A DNA stretch of 64,000 bases from Diphasiastrum complanatum (GCA_029204225.1 CM055101.1:29240975-29304974), one strand, 5' to 3'; counted from the stretch's first letter, positions 45,501 to 60,139 are shown. Numbers and translations are program-made. Notes: generated from the letters alone by a model not told the origin.

Positions 45501-46052
45501 AATGTGTCGTTTCGATGGTGGATATCTAGCTTAATATCGATTTTCATCATATAAATAATGCCCTGGGTACTTTCCATCTCCACTATCTAGGGTAGCTTGC
45601 GCATTATCTCTATGACAAAAGGCCTGGCCCCCATCTTTGAAGAGTCCAATTTTCCATTGGGCAGGGTGGTCTCTTGTCACTATCATCGGCATAGCACGAA
45701 GGTGACAATTTTTTGAAATTGTTGAAACATGGCTTGAAAGATATTTTAAAGGATAATTATAATACAATTCGATCCCATTCACAAAAAGAGATTCTAGTTC
45801 AACCACCAAAGGCCTCATGAACACTCCAAAAAGTTTGGGTGAGCTCTATATATGTTTCTTGCAACTAAAAGGTATGAACAAGACCGAAAAAATATCCAAA
45901 AGAGTATTCTTCCCAGCATTGAGAATGGCGATTTCAACAACACTTGACATTTTCACCCATTCTTTCCTGCCACACTTGACATGCTTCTTGTTCCTTGCTC
46001 TCCGACACCTATGGGTCCTACTATTCATGCGACCTTCACATGTGAAATTCAA
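42540..46052 (-). pseudogene. DNA-transposon transposase, copy 2 (multi-exon, inverted relative to copy 1)
   Basis: Reads right to left: a basic Cys-containing start (RMNSRTHRCRRARNKKH), FMRPLVVELESLF, GDHPAQ, GGFKAEENQ, HDLGLLLIDT, a 94-base intron (44,912-44,819), HGMHDVFWCY, and beyond copy 1's end a further domain (about 44,300-43,700; NEVVVKANEIAPTKVG, FFGVEYYQHEIII). Then come an exon at 43,370-42,925, one at about 42,882-42,712 (acceptor TTTTCCAG; KKVCKKKKNN) and a last one at about 42,612-42,545 (acceptor TCAATTACAG). Stops at 45,843 and 45,531, a one-base deletion near 45,420, and several stops downstream inactivate it. Family as for copy 1. Confidence 0.55.
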
Positions 46053-46059
46053 GAAACAT

Positions 46060-46379
46060 TTTTGGGTTGGGATACTTGAGCCACCCTACCTTAGGCTTTT
46101 TCCATTTGGCATTTAGGCTACCAAGGCCCGAGTGTTCCCTCCCATCTACCCACCCTCGAGAGTGGACGAGGCACAGAGCAATGAACATGGGAGAAACCCA
46201 GCGACTAAGTCTATACTTGGGTGCTACCTTCCCCTCTTAGAGTTGTTAGAGTTTGTTGGCAAATAGTCAAGTTTTTTGAGGCTCATTTTGAGGACATGTC
46301 TACCTAAGCGTCAATGCTGCCTTGGTCTATAGGTCGGCTTTGCCTTTGATGGAATTCCATACCTTGCCAGGTTGGTCCA
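46060..46379. other. No recognisable feature
   Basis: Unique-looking sequence upstream of transposase copy 2; might hold the transposon end, but I see no terminal inverted repeat. Confidence 0.4.
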
Positions 46380-48060
46380 ATTAAATAACTCAATGATGTA
46401 TTTTGAGTGATAAGGACCAGAGCAATATAAATGTCACACACTCAACGTTGGCCGAATCAAATCAGTAGATGAGCTTTGTCATGTACTGAGGACCAAAACT
46501 ACATTTCAAGCATAGACTTTGAGCCATTTGAATGTTCAAAACCTAATTAGATTTCTCAAATTCAATCAATCGCTCTGGTATAAGATTTCTCAAACTCAAT
46601 CAATCGATGAGTAACCAATGAGAGTAGGTCTAAATCCATCCTTACCAACTTCAACACTAGCCAAAATTCGTAAAAACACTATTATAAGGCCTTATTGACA
46701 TAAGCAAATCTATCTCTAAGTTCAAAATTCATATAGCCTCAAAATTGCCAAACTAGATCAAGTTAACTAGCTGACATCTTTCACAATTTTGTGCAGACAA
46801 CCATGTACTTCTGTGAGAGACTTGAATTAGCTTTTGTCAACCCACGTTTCTTCTTTGCTCTTGGCTCTTTGTAGGTAAAAAACTCATGTAGTCGAAGCTC
46901 CACTAGAATGCCTTCACGTCTAAACTTCTTAAAGATTCCTTCTACATTAAAATCACTCACTATAGCCTCACATTATGCCTAGAGACTGATGCTTTTCCAT
47001 TTGCTTAGGGACCTCCACCCAATCCTCATTTGTTTGCTTAACTGATATCCCATAGATTCTCCCTACAATGTCGTTGACTCCTATAGATTTTTCCCCTCAA
47101 AACAACCTATGGTCTATCGAAGGACACAGAACATATGTGCATGATCAAGTCCGACGATCACTCATGATATTGAGGTATTGCTCTAGTTCTATTTTTATAG
47201 ATGTGTCACAATCACTCATTGAGATATGTCAACTGATAAAGATCACTTATACAAGTTTGGCATTAAACTCAAGCTATCTCAATTGATATACATCGAATTT
47301 GGGCATCTACATTTTTCAAAACTCAAAGTTTTTCAAGCTCAATCAATTATTGAGCAATCTAGATTGATATGAGCCAAAAACTAGTTGTCTTTAGTGTTAG
47401 AAATCAAATTTATGTTGTCTCAAGTGATAAGGATCAATTCCATCCTTAACATATTGAAATCTAGCAATTTGAACTCCTAGACCCAATATTGGTTGAATTC
47501 AATCATTGAATAATCCATGTCAAAGAAAGAGGATCAAAGTTATATTGCAACATAGGCATCAAAGTAAAGGTATCGGAAGTGACAGACATTAAATTTGAGA
47601 GACATTGAGTGATATGGGTCAAGTTCATCGAAAAGGAATTGAACTTGAGCAATTTGAATGTCCTAAATTAAAAAATGTTTCATTAGATTAGATCACTCAT
47701 TGCGCTATGTCAAGTGATATAGACAAAAATCAGGTGCTAGTCATCAAGTTCGTTTTATCTCGAGATATGCATGAAATATGTGATATCTTAATTTTTTAAA
47801 CTTGATAGTTTCTAAGTTTGACTACTTAGCATGCAATTTTGATTTCAATAACTCAATAAGATCTGTCGACTTTGATTACTTAACGTGCAATCTTGAATTC
47901 AATCACTCAATAAGATTTGTCGATTGATAAAGATCCAAACTACAAGTTTGGCATTAACTCAAGCTATCTCAAGTGATATACATAAAATTTGGGCTACCTA
48001 CATTTTCAAAACTCAAAGTCACTCTAGATTGCTCAATTAATTATAAGTGAGCAATCTAGA
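46380..48060. repeat. Degenerate long repeat block
   Basis: Phrases such as CAATCACTCA(T/A)TGAGATATGTCAA, GTGATA(T/A)(A/G)GATCAA and AACTCAAGCTATCTCAA recur many times with changes, for example at 47,210, 47,695 and 47,895, giving loose periods of some 100-700 bases. AAACTCAAGCTATCTCAATTGATATACAT at 47,265 recurs at about 47,970. No coding. A related stretch lies inverted at 770-990. Confidence 0.6.
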
Positions 48061-48069
48061 GTGATATGG

Positions 48070-49255
<1,186 letters not shown>

Positions 49256-49324
49256 TTATTTCTAGGTTTTTAGTGAAGTACCTAGAAGTTGCTATTTAAG
49301 GGCAAGTTTAGGGGAAGTGGCCAA

Positions 49325-49491
49325 GTGGCCAAGTGACACTATGGATGCTATAAATAGCTGTAAGAACGTGCTATCATTTTTTATGGAGAACTTTCCTCTT
49401 TTGATTCTATGTCCATCTCATGTGTTTCTCTCTTGATATCTTGAGTTTCTGTGTGTATAATGTTGATTTTATGGTTGATCTAGTTTTCACA
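49325..49491 (+). repeat. LTR 3' end, second copy, TATA-bearing
   Basis: Matches 9,160-9,344. TATA box TATAAATA at 49,349-49,356; ends GGTTGATCTAGTTTTCACA at 49,491. Confidence 0.5.
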
Positions 49492-50549
49492 GTGTGATGT
49501 ACAGTATTGTACTTTACTATTGTTGTACGGATATGGACAGGACTAAGTCAGATATAAGTCTTTATGATCAAATATTTTTGCATTTCTAAGTTCTAGCATG
49601 CATAAAGTAGTGATTTCTATCTTCTAGATATTTCTAGATGTGCAACCAAATTGGCCCAAGATCCTATTGATCCACTAATGTCTTTTGGATCTTTATTCTT
49701 TCATAGAGGGCAGACATGCGCTCCTACCTCGCATCATTTCCTCCACCTTCATTCACAAAAAAGTTACGAAAAAGGACACGTCGGAACTACCTTCAATATT
49801 AGCCCATTGAAAACTTTTAGATTTGAGAGGGTTATGCCAAGGTTTGTAGTATGTTCTAAAAGTGATTAACTGACAAATAGTGATTTTAGACTACCTTGAA
49901 ACTGGGACGTTTATTTTGAGGTCACGTGTGTCCCAAAACTATTTTTTGGATTTGGAGATATGAAAAGTAGCATACAAAATAGTAATTTCAAAATTGCTTG
50001 ATTCTTCAAATACATTGAGGTTCCCCCGAGGACATATCTTGTACAAACCAATGTGGGACGAACATCAAAATTTTTGATACCAGCCAGGTTAGGGTATTGT
50101 AGTCCTTTAAAAAATCCAGTACTAATTGGGTATCAATATAAGAAATGGTAGACTTATGTGTATGTGTTTCAAGACCGATTAAATGCCACGGGTCAAAATT
50201 GTCATCGTGAGCACACAAGTGCCTGAAGCTTGCCACATATGGCACATGTTTGCAATCCCTGATAGTTCCCTTACATACCACTATCCTCAAAAAAATTAGA
50301 AAACTTGAAACATATCAAACTATACTTTAATCTTTTATTATTTCTAAGATTTTTTTTTTTAATTATCTAAATTTAATGTCTTGTCATTTTAATAGTTGTC
50401 CATTAAAATAAAAAAATTGAATGTCTTGTCTCACTTTTACTTGTCCTTAAACTAGTGAGACAAGATGTTTGATTTATCTGGGTTTGCAAATCAAATCTCA
50501 CCCCTTTTTCATCAACTAAAATAATGATTTTTTTTTCGGACACAATCAT
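49492..50549. other. No recognisable feature
   Basis: No transposon protein or repeat seen. A 95-codon minus-strand frame at 50,290-50,006 has no recognisable domain and is probably chance. Confidence 0.35.
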
Positions 50550-51077
50550 TTACATTTTTTCTTTCCACTTATGTTTCGACACCTTGTAGGCTGTGGGCAC
50601 AAAAAAATTGCATTTTGACACCTTATAGGTCGTGGGGGGCAGGACCGTACCAAAAAAATTTCCATTTTTGCCCCGCGTGGAAAAAAATGCCATGGCAAAT
50701 CCACACACCAATGGATAGATGAACCCAAGAAAACTCATGTATAAGCATGAAATGAGATGAGAGGGAGAGGAATCCTTTCTCCCATGAGTTTATATCCTTT
50801 TATAGTAGGTCCATGCATCATTAATGATTTTGGTTTCCCTCCATAACAAAAATCCTACTATTAATGTGGACTAGATTCAATGTCTCCAACATTCACATTT
50901 GAATCTACCAAACTCAACCTTTTACTATTTCCCTCACTTTTTAAAAGTGGTAATTCAAATGCATTTAGAATAATATAACTTTGAGAAGTCAAACTCTAAG
51001 TCTAATATGCAATTTGGCCTTAATTGCCAAATAAAGAAATATGTCCAACGTATCAAACTAGTTGACAATTTCTCACA
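50550..51077 (-). repeat. 3' LTR of a deleted copia (left edge unresolved)
   Basis: Right edge AATTTCTCACA at 51,077, followed by the minus-strand polypurine tract GAAGGAGGAG (51,078-51,088). A promoter-like TATAAAAGG on the minus strand lies at about 50,796-50,804. The left end is not fixed. Confidence 0.5.
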
Positions 51078-51845
51078 CTCCTCCTTCAACTAGTTTTATC
51101 ATAGACTTTGAGAATACTCCAAGTGAAGTCCTATGCTTTGTAAACAAGTCTTTTCCCATCGCTTTGGTGAAGATATCAGCTACAAATTTCTTTGAAGGCA
51201 CATGTTGAAGCTCCACCTCCTTTGCCATGACTTCCTCCCTCACAAAGTGCTATGCCACCTCAATATGCTTGCTCCTAGCATGAAATAAAGGATTGCTTGC
51301 CAACTTTTGGGCTGATAGGTTGTCACAAAAGATGATTGACCTCAATGAAAAATTTACCAAGTGAAGATCCTTGATCATCTCTTTTGTGCAATGAGTAAGT
51401 GCTTTGTACTCGGCCTCACTAGATGACAATGAGATAGTAGCTTGTTTCTTTGACATCCATATCCATCGCCTATTAAAATACAATATGCACTTATGGATTT
51501 CCTATCCAATTGATCTCCAATAAAGTCTGAATCTAAAAGTCCAAACAATCTATCTCCAAAATGGCATTCGCACAAAGAATACAATCGATCCATAACCACC
51601 GTCCCTTTATAGTTGGCGATTATGTTCCTTTGAGAACCCACATCATAATAAAAATTTGTGGATGACTCTTCGGTAGGGGCGGGAGCTACGGCTGCTTGTG
51701 AGGTACCACCCTCGAGGTCTTGGCTAAGCATACTTTGCAATTGTGTTTTTTGTTTAGGAGTTAGCGATGCATAGAGATTTGAAACATAATCTTCCGAGCT
51801 CTCGCCACTGCCGGACCCCGACATGAATACTACATTCATAAACAT
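51075..51845 (-). pseudogene. Copia with internal deletion: gag start fused to RNase H
   Basis: From ATG at 51,845: gag start (SGSGSGESSEDYVSNLYASL) for about 75 residues, then an abrupt switch to RNase H (LLDSDFIGDQLDRKS), SSSEAEY, FCDNLSAQ, and (minus strand to 51,080) VADIFTKAMG. A frameshift lies between the two RNase H frames at about 51,470, and a TAG follows KHIEVA. Zinc knuckle, PR, IN and RT are lost. The terminal codons GGAGTG-TGA run into the LTR. Confidence 0.8.
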
Positions 51846-52368
51846 ACAATGTATTACAATAAAGCCTAATATATTGAAATGAAGTAGAAAAATGAAAATT
51901 GCCTACAAAACTCTAATGTATATTAGAGTTAGACTTTCAACAAAAAAAAAATGGATAGATGTGTGTTTATAACCTGCAACAAGATGCAAAATAATCATAT
52001 AAGAATCCACGTACAAGAACCAAAACATGAGTATCAAACAATAGTATGCATATAGGAATCATGCTATCTAAATATCGAAAGATAAGAATCAACATATTTT
52101 CAAATTGACTAGGTTTATATTATTTATGTTTTGTACTTGTGCATATATGCAGTTTATCACAAGGAGATGAATTACATTCAAATCTGTAATTTGTAGAGAC
52201 AAGTTGCTCCTAATTAGTAAAAACTTTCCAAGCTTCAAACCCGGATAAACTTTGATGACATATTCTTTTAGGAAATTGCATGAATTTATTACTTTAATGA
52301 ATTGAGTAACAGCCATTAATACTTGTAGAACTAAGAATCTTCTATGAACCATGTTTAATGGTATTATG
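51846..52368. other. Copia leader, then unrecognised AT-rich sequence
   Basis: 51,846-51,945 matches 171-290 near the window start and is copia leader. Beyond that nothing was recognised. No primer-binding site was found upstream, so the 5' part of this copia is missing. Confidence 0.45.
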
Positions 52369-52815
52369 GACATTGACCTTTCTTTGAAGGGATGTGCAGG
52401 TACACACGAATGTACCTGAAGAATCAGAACAAGAATAAGAAACCCTCTAGGCTTAAGGACTGACCTCTCTTTGAGGGTATGTGCAGGTACTTGAAGAAAG
52501 TGCCTAAAGAACAAGAATTGAAACAAGAAGCTTTCTAAGCTTAAGATAGTAAACAAGAAGGCATTTGACAAAGTCTATAAAGAAGGCTCAGAAGAGTCTA
52601 TAAAGAAGGCTTATTTTCAAGTCTATAATGAAGGCTCAAAAGAGTCTATAATGAAGGCTTAGTGGAGTTTATAAAGGCCAGGAATAGGCCAAGGGAGTGA
52701 TCACTCTTTTGGCCCTATTCATCATGATTGAGGATGTGCAACCTCTAGAAAATAAGTGCCAATGAGCATGATTGAGGATGGGCAACCTCTAGAAAAAAGG
52801 GCCTAGGAATTAATG
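52369..52815. repeat. Cluster of three different short tandem duplications
   Basis: First: about 87 bases, GACCT(T/C)TCTTTGA at about 52,374 and 52,461. Second: about 23-25 bases, AGTCTATAA(A/T)GAAGGCT, four to five copies at 52,572-52,675. Third: 44 bases, CATGATTGAGGATG(T/G)GCAACC, at 52,724 and 52,768. No coding is supported. Confidence 0.7.
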
Positions 52816-53155
52816 GACATTATGCAAAAACGAGATGGACATATATCTTGGTTCTTCTTAGGAAGATTGCACTTGGGTAAAATCCCAAGTTGTAACCATA
52901 AAAAATTATATGTAATCAAAAGTCAAGATCACACCTTGTACCGCAGATCTCCCACCTACTTTTCCACATGCATTCTCGGCTATTTGACAACTAGAGTGGG
53001 GTACCCTCCTACACTCTGGCTTTATATGCCAAATCATCATAATAACTCTCCCAAGCTAATACACATCACCCATTCACCATCTCTAACTAATACACCTCAT
53101 CCATGCACTCCATTCCAACCTAAGTCTAATCGGAGTCTTCCTCACACCTCATGCC
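52816..53155. other. No recognisable feature
   Basis: A plus-strand frame of 128 codons (52,813-53,199) runs through here but has no domain and runs into copia leader, so I do not call it a gene. Confidence 0.35.
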
Positions 53156-53620
53156 CAGTTTTTACAGTCCATCACAAAGATGAAATGAAGATTAGATGAG
53201 ATTCTATCAAAGACTTATCTCATCCAATTGATTTCACCATATTTGGACAAAAACATGGCTAAATCTCACTCACACTTCTTGATGATTTGATAAGACCTGT
53301 AAATTACTTTAAGAGGATTTGTTTTTGGCCTAGATTAATTAGATCTCATGACACTAAGTCAAATCTAATCAATGGCACTTGATCTTGGTAGCTTTTCCTA
53401 GAAACCGTATCAAGATGAAATAGAATCCATTTTTATGGATCAAAGGTACATTGAACATTATATGTAGGTCCATAGGTGACCACATGTAAGGACAATATGG
53501 ATCTTGACCCTCACCAAGTTTGGGACCAAATCCCCTCCTGAAAATATATTTTCAAACTCACCATGTCACCAAAACATCCTAAAAATGGATTTGTATCTGA
53601 TCAATCAATAGCTTCTTGTA

Positions 53621-53636
53621 CTTGGCTCTGATACCA
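53621..53636 (-). promoter_or_regulatory. Primer-binding site (initiator tRNA-Met)
   Basis: Minus strand TGGTATCAGAGCCAAG; LTR begins two bases further at TGAAATTATAG (53,639). No copia gag is preserved below it: the leader stops at about 53,156. Confidence 0.8.
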
Positions 53637-53963
53637 CGTGAAATTATAGTACTTTAGGATCGTAAATGGATCTACACAAGACCTACAAGAGTGATTGGGT
53701 GTTTGCTAATCAATCTATTGCAAAAACTAGACACACAAATTGATCTAGAATAGTAATTTGACACTTAACAACCAAGAACAATCATAAAGTGTTGATCAAA
53801 TGATGAAACCCGACTCCACATGTGTGAACCACAGGCTGTAGTATGGTGTGCATATAGAGAATTAAGTACAAATTACTTTGATTGCATTTGGATCATAAAA
53901 ACTCAACGTACAATGTGGAGTAGCTATTATGTGCATAATATAGGTTAGCTATTATGTGCATAA

Positions 53964-54359
53964 TATAGTCTGTGGCTGTAAAAAATCATAACTTTTGAAC
54001 GGAAGCTCGGATTGAGACGATTATGGTGCCATTAGAAAGCCATCGACGAGAGCTTTTGAACGTCACCCAACAGTTCCGAGCTACAATGAAGAATTTATGG
54101 CCAGTCAAAGTTTTGGTCGGTCAACACTTGGTCAACCCGATATCTCTTGCAACTGCTCTTGCAAGAGATATCGGGTTGACCAAGTGTTGACCGACCAAAA
54201 CTTTGACTGGCCATAAATTCTTCACCATAGCTCGGAACTGGGTCATCTTGGATGTCGTTGAAAAGCCCTCGCAGAGGGCTTTCTAATGGCACTTTAATTG
54301 TCTCAATCAGAGCTGCCGTTCAAAAGCTACATTATTTTTTGCTGAGTTGCATACTATAC
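53964..54359. repeat. Near-palindrome (foldback/MITE-like), copy 2
   Basis: 396 bases, counterpart of 17,356-17,760. Arms here are closer to each other (for example GGCCAGTCAAAGTTTTGGTC pairs with GACCAAAACTTTGACTGGCC without mismatch). Confidence 0.7.
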
Positions 54360-55103
54360 TACAGATAAAATGGCTTATTTACGGGCTGCCCGCGACGCAA
54401 AATTACAATTCTTCTAAAAAGAAAAGAAAATTAATTTGAAGGAGATACATTACATAGATTTCAAATCTGAGTGTTTTGATTGGACCATGTGAAAGAAAAT
54501 TTTGAGAAAAACATAAAAAATATATTTTTCAAAGGCCCCTTTTGTGCTCCAGTTTTCTCTAATGCGTGGGCGTCCGACGGATTTTTAAAAATTTCATAAT
54601 CCGTCACAATTCGACGTGTTGGAATCCAAATCTGGACGTCCGGCGACCGGGAAATTGTGGTGACAACCCATTTTCAAAGTATACGTTGGAATCCGACATG
54701 ACGGATTCTGACATGCCAATGTGGATATGACGTGTAACATACATAAAATAAACAAAAATACGTGTCTGTTGACATGGACGTCGGAATCAGCAATCCGAAA
54801 TGAACGACAAGGTATTTGACGTTTGACGTCCGACGAGTTCAGAGGTCTGACCGACACGGACATCAAAATCCGACGTACATTTTACCCGTCGGATTCCGAT
54901 GTCTGATATTTTTTCACAAAATCATGATTCTAGATCATTCCCATCACTCTGTTTTCAGTGAGCATTGGAGTGATTGGAGCGATTGAAGCCTGTCGCTTGG
55001 AGTGATTGAAGTCTCTAGAGCTTGGAGCTTGGAGCAATTGGAAGTTGGTTTTTTGAAAGTTTTTGGAGTTTTTGTGAAATAAAAGAAAGGAAGGGAAGAT
55101 AGG

Positions 55104-56725
<1,622 letters not shown>

Positions 56726-56781
56726 GGGTAGTAGATAAATAGTTAGTGTTTGATTATAATTGACTATCAGATTTATAATTT

Positions 56782-57102
56782 GACGGTGGCTTTGGTCGTA
56801 AACAGTGTGTTGTCTGTAGATTTAAACGTAAACTGTAACTCTGTAGAAATGAACGTAATGAGAAAAATGCAAAGATCTTCATCAACGTCATTTCCTTACA
56901 TTTGAGGCATCTGGCATTTTGTGAAAAACCCAAAGTGAGTGAAAATCACAAAAGACGAGAATCCTGAAAATGCTGACACTGTGAGTCGTTTTTGAGTAGT
57001 TATGCAGACTGTGTAAAAATATGAAGAAATCTACAGGTCTGGATAATAGTTGGACGATGAATAAAATGTAGATTAGTCGATTAGTAAGAGAATAATCATA
57101 AT
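56782..57102 (-). repeat. Truncated 3' LTR
   Basis: Corresponds to about 59,822-60,125. It is cut on the left at the microsatellite array. A polypurine tract follows on the minus strand (AAGGGGGAG, 57,103-57,111). Confidence 0.7.
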
Positions 57103-57110
57103 ACTCCCCC

Positions 57111-57900
57111 TTAATCTGAATCCATGAATGCCTTGACCTTCAAATTTAGTTCTGCACAGAACTTTGTGTGTATATCCAAGCTTAATGCTTTGGTAAAAAT
57201 ATTTGTTGTCAAATCTTGCATTCGATAGTACTGCAATCTAACCTCTTTGTCGAGAACTTTGCTTCTGACATAGTGATACTTGAGTTCAATGTGCTTATTT
57301 CTAGAATGAAATCTAGGGTTGGCTGACAAGACAATCACACTTTGATTATCACAAAATAATAATGTGGGAGCATATTGATTCAAACTGATATCTGAAAGTA
57401 AGTTTCTCAACCAAATTGTTTCCTTTGTAGCTTGTGAGGCTTCGATATACTCTAGAAGGTAAAGCTATTGAAGATTGCTTGCGATTGTTCCAGGAAATAG
57501 GACCATTGTTGAGGAAGAATGTAAAACCAGAAATAGATTTACAAGTGTCTACATCTCCTGTCCAACTTGCCCAATGAGTAAATTGAGTTTGCCCTTGTCG
57601 ACTGCTCCATAACAAATGCAAAAGTCCATAGTAGCGCGAAGATATCTCATGACTCTAATAAGAGCCTTCCAGTATCACACCAGGGTAGATCAACTTTTAA
57701 TTTGTCTCTGTGGATTTGAATTCCAAGGCAGAAGTGAGCTTTGCCTACATCAGTCATGTTGAATTCAGAATATAGCATTGTTTTGCCTTCTTTTATCAGA
57801 TCAATATTGTTGCCTAAGAGCAACGTGTCGTCCACATATAAAGTGATAATGATAAAAGATTGTTGCATTGTCTTGAAGTAAACATTCGAATCTGAAAGTT
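57111..57900 (-). pseudogene. Copia RT (C-terminal) and RNase H
   Basis: 57,868-57,647: SFIIITLYVDDTLLLGNNID with the YVDD box, then MTDVGKAHFCLGIQI. 57,621-57,349: SWTGDVDTCKSISGFTFFLNNGPISW. 57,410-57,111: LLFCDNQSVIVLSANP, HIELKYHYVR and TNIFTKALS. Several frameshifts; SSTEAEY is degraded to PSRVYRSL. Confidence 0.75.
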
Positions 57901-57934
57901 GAATAAAAAACCGTCACAAGGTTGAGAGCAGTCG

Positions 57935-58222
57935 AATTTGCCAAGTAAGAAGAAGCTCTTCTGCAAATACTACAAACGAACCAACCATGAGATCCAAGAT
58001 TGCCGCGTATTCCTAGCCAAGAACAAGAACAAAAGACTATTGAATTAGATGGCAAATGCAACTACAGAAGCAACTGAACTCAATTAAGAAGCAGATCATG
58101 ATGCATTCATGACAAATCATCAGAAAGCATCAGACGACAACTTCTGGTTTTTTGATTCTAGAGGCACTTAGCACATGACTAGCCTTATCGACTGTTTCAA
58201 ATACTACTTCTTCTTTGACGAA
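57935..58222 (+). pseudogene. Inverted copia gag/protease segment
   Basis: On the plus strand, opposite to the rest of the element: a knuckle in which the second Cys is Tyr (CKYYKRTNHEIQDC), then NFWFFDSRGT-stop-HMTSLIDCFKYY, a degraded protease active site (usual DSG). The breakpoints fall at homologous CATTCGTC/TCGAA-like words when compared with 36,520. Confidence 0.7.
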
Positions 58223-58927
58223 TGTGAATTGGATGATTGTTCTTGACTTTGAGTCTGTTTCTGATTCGGGTGTAGACTTCTTGGAGCTTTTATGCTTCTA
58301 TCATTTTGAGCCCTTGTTGACATATAGAGCATGAGACGAAGAGGTAGACGGAATGTCTTGACTTCTTCGATTATCTTCTTGTAGCAACATAGTGATAACT
58401 TTGGTAAGAGTTAAATTTGAGTGTGTCGTGATGATCATCACCTAGTTCTCATATGTAGAGGGCAGGCATGAAAGTAATGTCATAATTGCATCTTGATCGT
58501 CTATAACTGATCCGACAGTGGCCATCTGTTACAAGAGATTCTTAAATTGGTTAATATGATTTTGAAGGGAATCATTGTTTGACATCTTGAGTGTGAAGAA
58601 TTTTCTTCAAAGATGTAACCTGGTAGTCATGTCTCTCACATCATATAGTGAGCTTAGGATGTCCCAAATTTCTTTCGAAGTTTTAGCTTTAGCTACGTGG
58701 CCAATCTGAGTATCTGATATATTGAGGATAATAAGTGCAAAAGCTTTACGATCCTTCAATTTCCATTTCGAGTATTTTGTGTCGTCTTCAAGCTTTACTT
58801 CGATACCTGTAACAACATCCCACAACTCATTGGCGATTAGCAAGGTCTTCATCTTAAATTTCCATAAATGATAATTGGATCCATTCAACTTGTCTGCGAT
58901 AAGACCGACTTTACTTTGAGAATCCAT
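58222..58927 (-). pseudogene. Copia gag
   Basis: From ATG at 58,927: VGLIADKLNGSNYHLWKFKM, then KTSKEIWDILSSLYDV. After frameshifts: INQFKNLL, CLPSTYENS, LTLTKVITMLLQED and a linker ETDSKSRTII as at 36.5 kb. At 58,222 it stops at the inversion. Confidence 0.75.
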
Positions 58928-59093
58928 CTGGAACTTTAGTATGTCGACGTTAAGAGAGACACCATGATATGAAAAACAATTCTCTGATACCAAAAACAAA
59001 TTGATTTGAACTGAAAAATAATTTGATATCGTGAAAGATATCAACAAGTACAAGAGCTTGCGCTCTGATATAGTATTAGGCCTTGAAGAATCA

Positions 59094-59107
59094 ACGCTCT
59101 GATACCA
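59094..59107 (-). promoter_or_regulatory. Primer-binding site (initiator tRNA-Met)
   Basis: Minus strand TGGTATCAGAGCGT directly joined to the LTR. Two similar words occur further into the leader (58,981-58,994 and 59,060-59,072). Confidence 0.8.
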
Positions 59108-60125
59108 TGTTGGAAAGAGCAGTGTAAAAGATAGGTCAAAAAGAATTGAATAAAAATAATTCGAATGACAAGAAAGAAACCTTATCGTGCGAAACAAAAT
59201 AAACCATCTTCCTCTTTCGCCATGCATGACTACGCCTATCAATTTCAAACAAAACAATAGTAATAGAAATCATGATCGATCTTATAGTAACTAACTTTGA
59301 AATCATTAGTACTATAGTGATTACGCAACCAAACATTTAGGCATTGAATTATCAGACAATTAATCTGTCGCAAAGAATTACAGATATGCATACATTTTGA
59401 GACAAAGCTGAACACAATAAGAAGATAGTATTGATTCAGTATGAAAACGAAACAAATGTAAATGTGCAAAACAAGTTGCGGATCAAAGCCGCATACTCTA
59501 AGCTATCTATGAGCAACTAAAGAAAAGGCTGAATTAAGCACAATGCTAATAAGCAGTGAGTGCAATAGCAATCTCTTAATCAACTCTAAAGAACTGAACT
59601 AGAATGCTCAAGAGTGTTCAAGTTTAAAAGCTTGAGAGAGAAACGCTAACTATTTAATACTTGATGATTGATCTTCATGCTTCAATATGTAAGATGTAGG
59701 AATATGAACAACTATTTATACTAAGCAATAAGGTCATCAAATGCATCCCCCAGTTGGTTGTGATGTGCTGGCATCCATCTAGTTAGGACTTCTCATAAAT
59801 TACTTGCTCGATGAATTAATGCAAGTCGGTGGCTTTGGTCGTAAACAGTCTGTCCGTAGAGAAATGAACGTAAACTGTGATGCGAAAAACGTGAAGGTCT
59901 TCGCCAACGTCATTTCCTTAACATTTGAGTCATCTGGCATTTTGCGAAAAACCCGAACTGAGAAAAAATCCCAAAAAACAAAAATCCCAAAAATGCCGAC
60001 ACTGTGAGCCGTTTCCGAGTAGTTATGTAGACTGTGTAAAAACACGAAAAAATCTGCAGGCCTAGATAAAAGTTGGACGAACATTAAAATGTCGATTAGT
60101 TGATTAATAGGAGAATATTCTAACA
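59108..60125 (-). repeat. 5' LTR of the deleted/inverted copia
   Basis: 1,018 bases, TGTTGG...TAACA. A minus-strand TATA box (TATAAATA) lies at about 59,713-59,720. Its outer end at 60,125 meets a plus-strand gypsy protease scrap. Confidence 0.75.
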
Positions 60126-60139
60126 TTATCCACATGAGC

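Larger units (their letters stand above)
56782..60125 (-). mobile_element. Copia element with internal deletion and inversion
   Basis: 5' LTR 59,108-60,125 (TGTTGG...TCTAACA), primer site 59,094-59,107, gag 58,927-58,222, an inverted segment 57,935-58,222, RT from the YVDD box onward and RNase H 57,868-57,111, polypurine tract and a 3' LTR truncated to about 320 bases. LTR match: GGCTTTGGTCGTAAACAG at 56,788 and 59,830, and CGATTAGT(T/C)GATTA near their ends. Integrase and the first half of RT are missing. Confidence 0.8.

Noticed and set aside
50060-50085. Minus-strand TGGTATCA as a primer-binding site
   Set aside because: Only eight bases match, the following bases do not fit initiator tRNA, and no LTR edge lies beside it.
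52813-53199. 128-codon plus-strand frame
   Set aside because: No domain, Pro/His/Ser-rich by composition, and runs into copia leader sequence on its 3' side.
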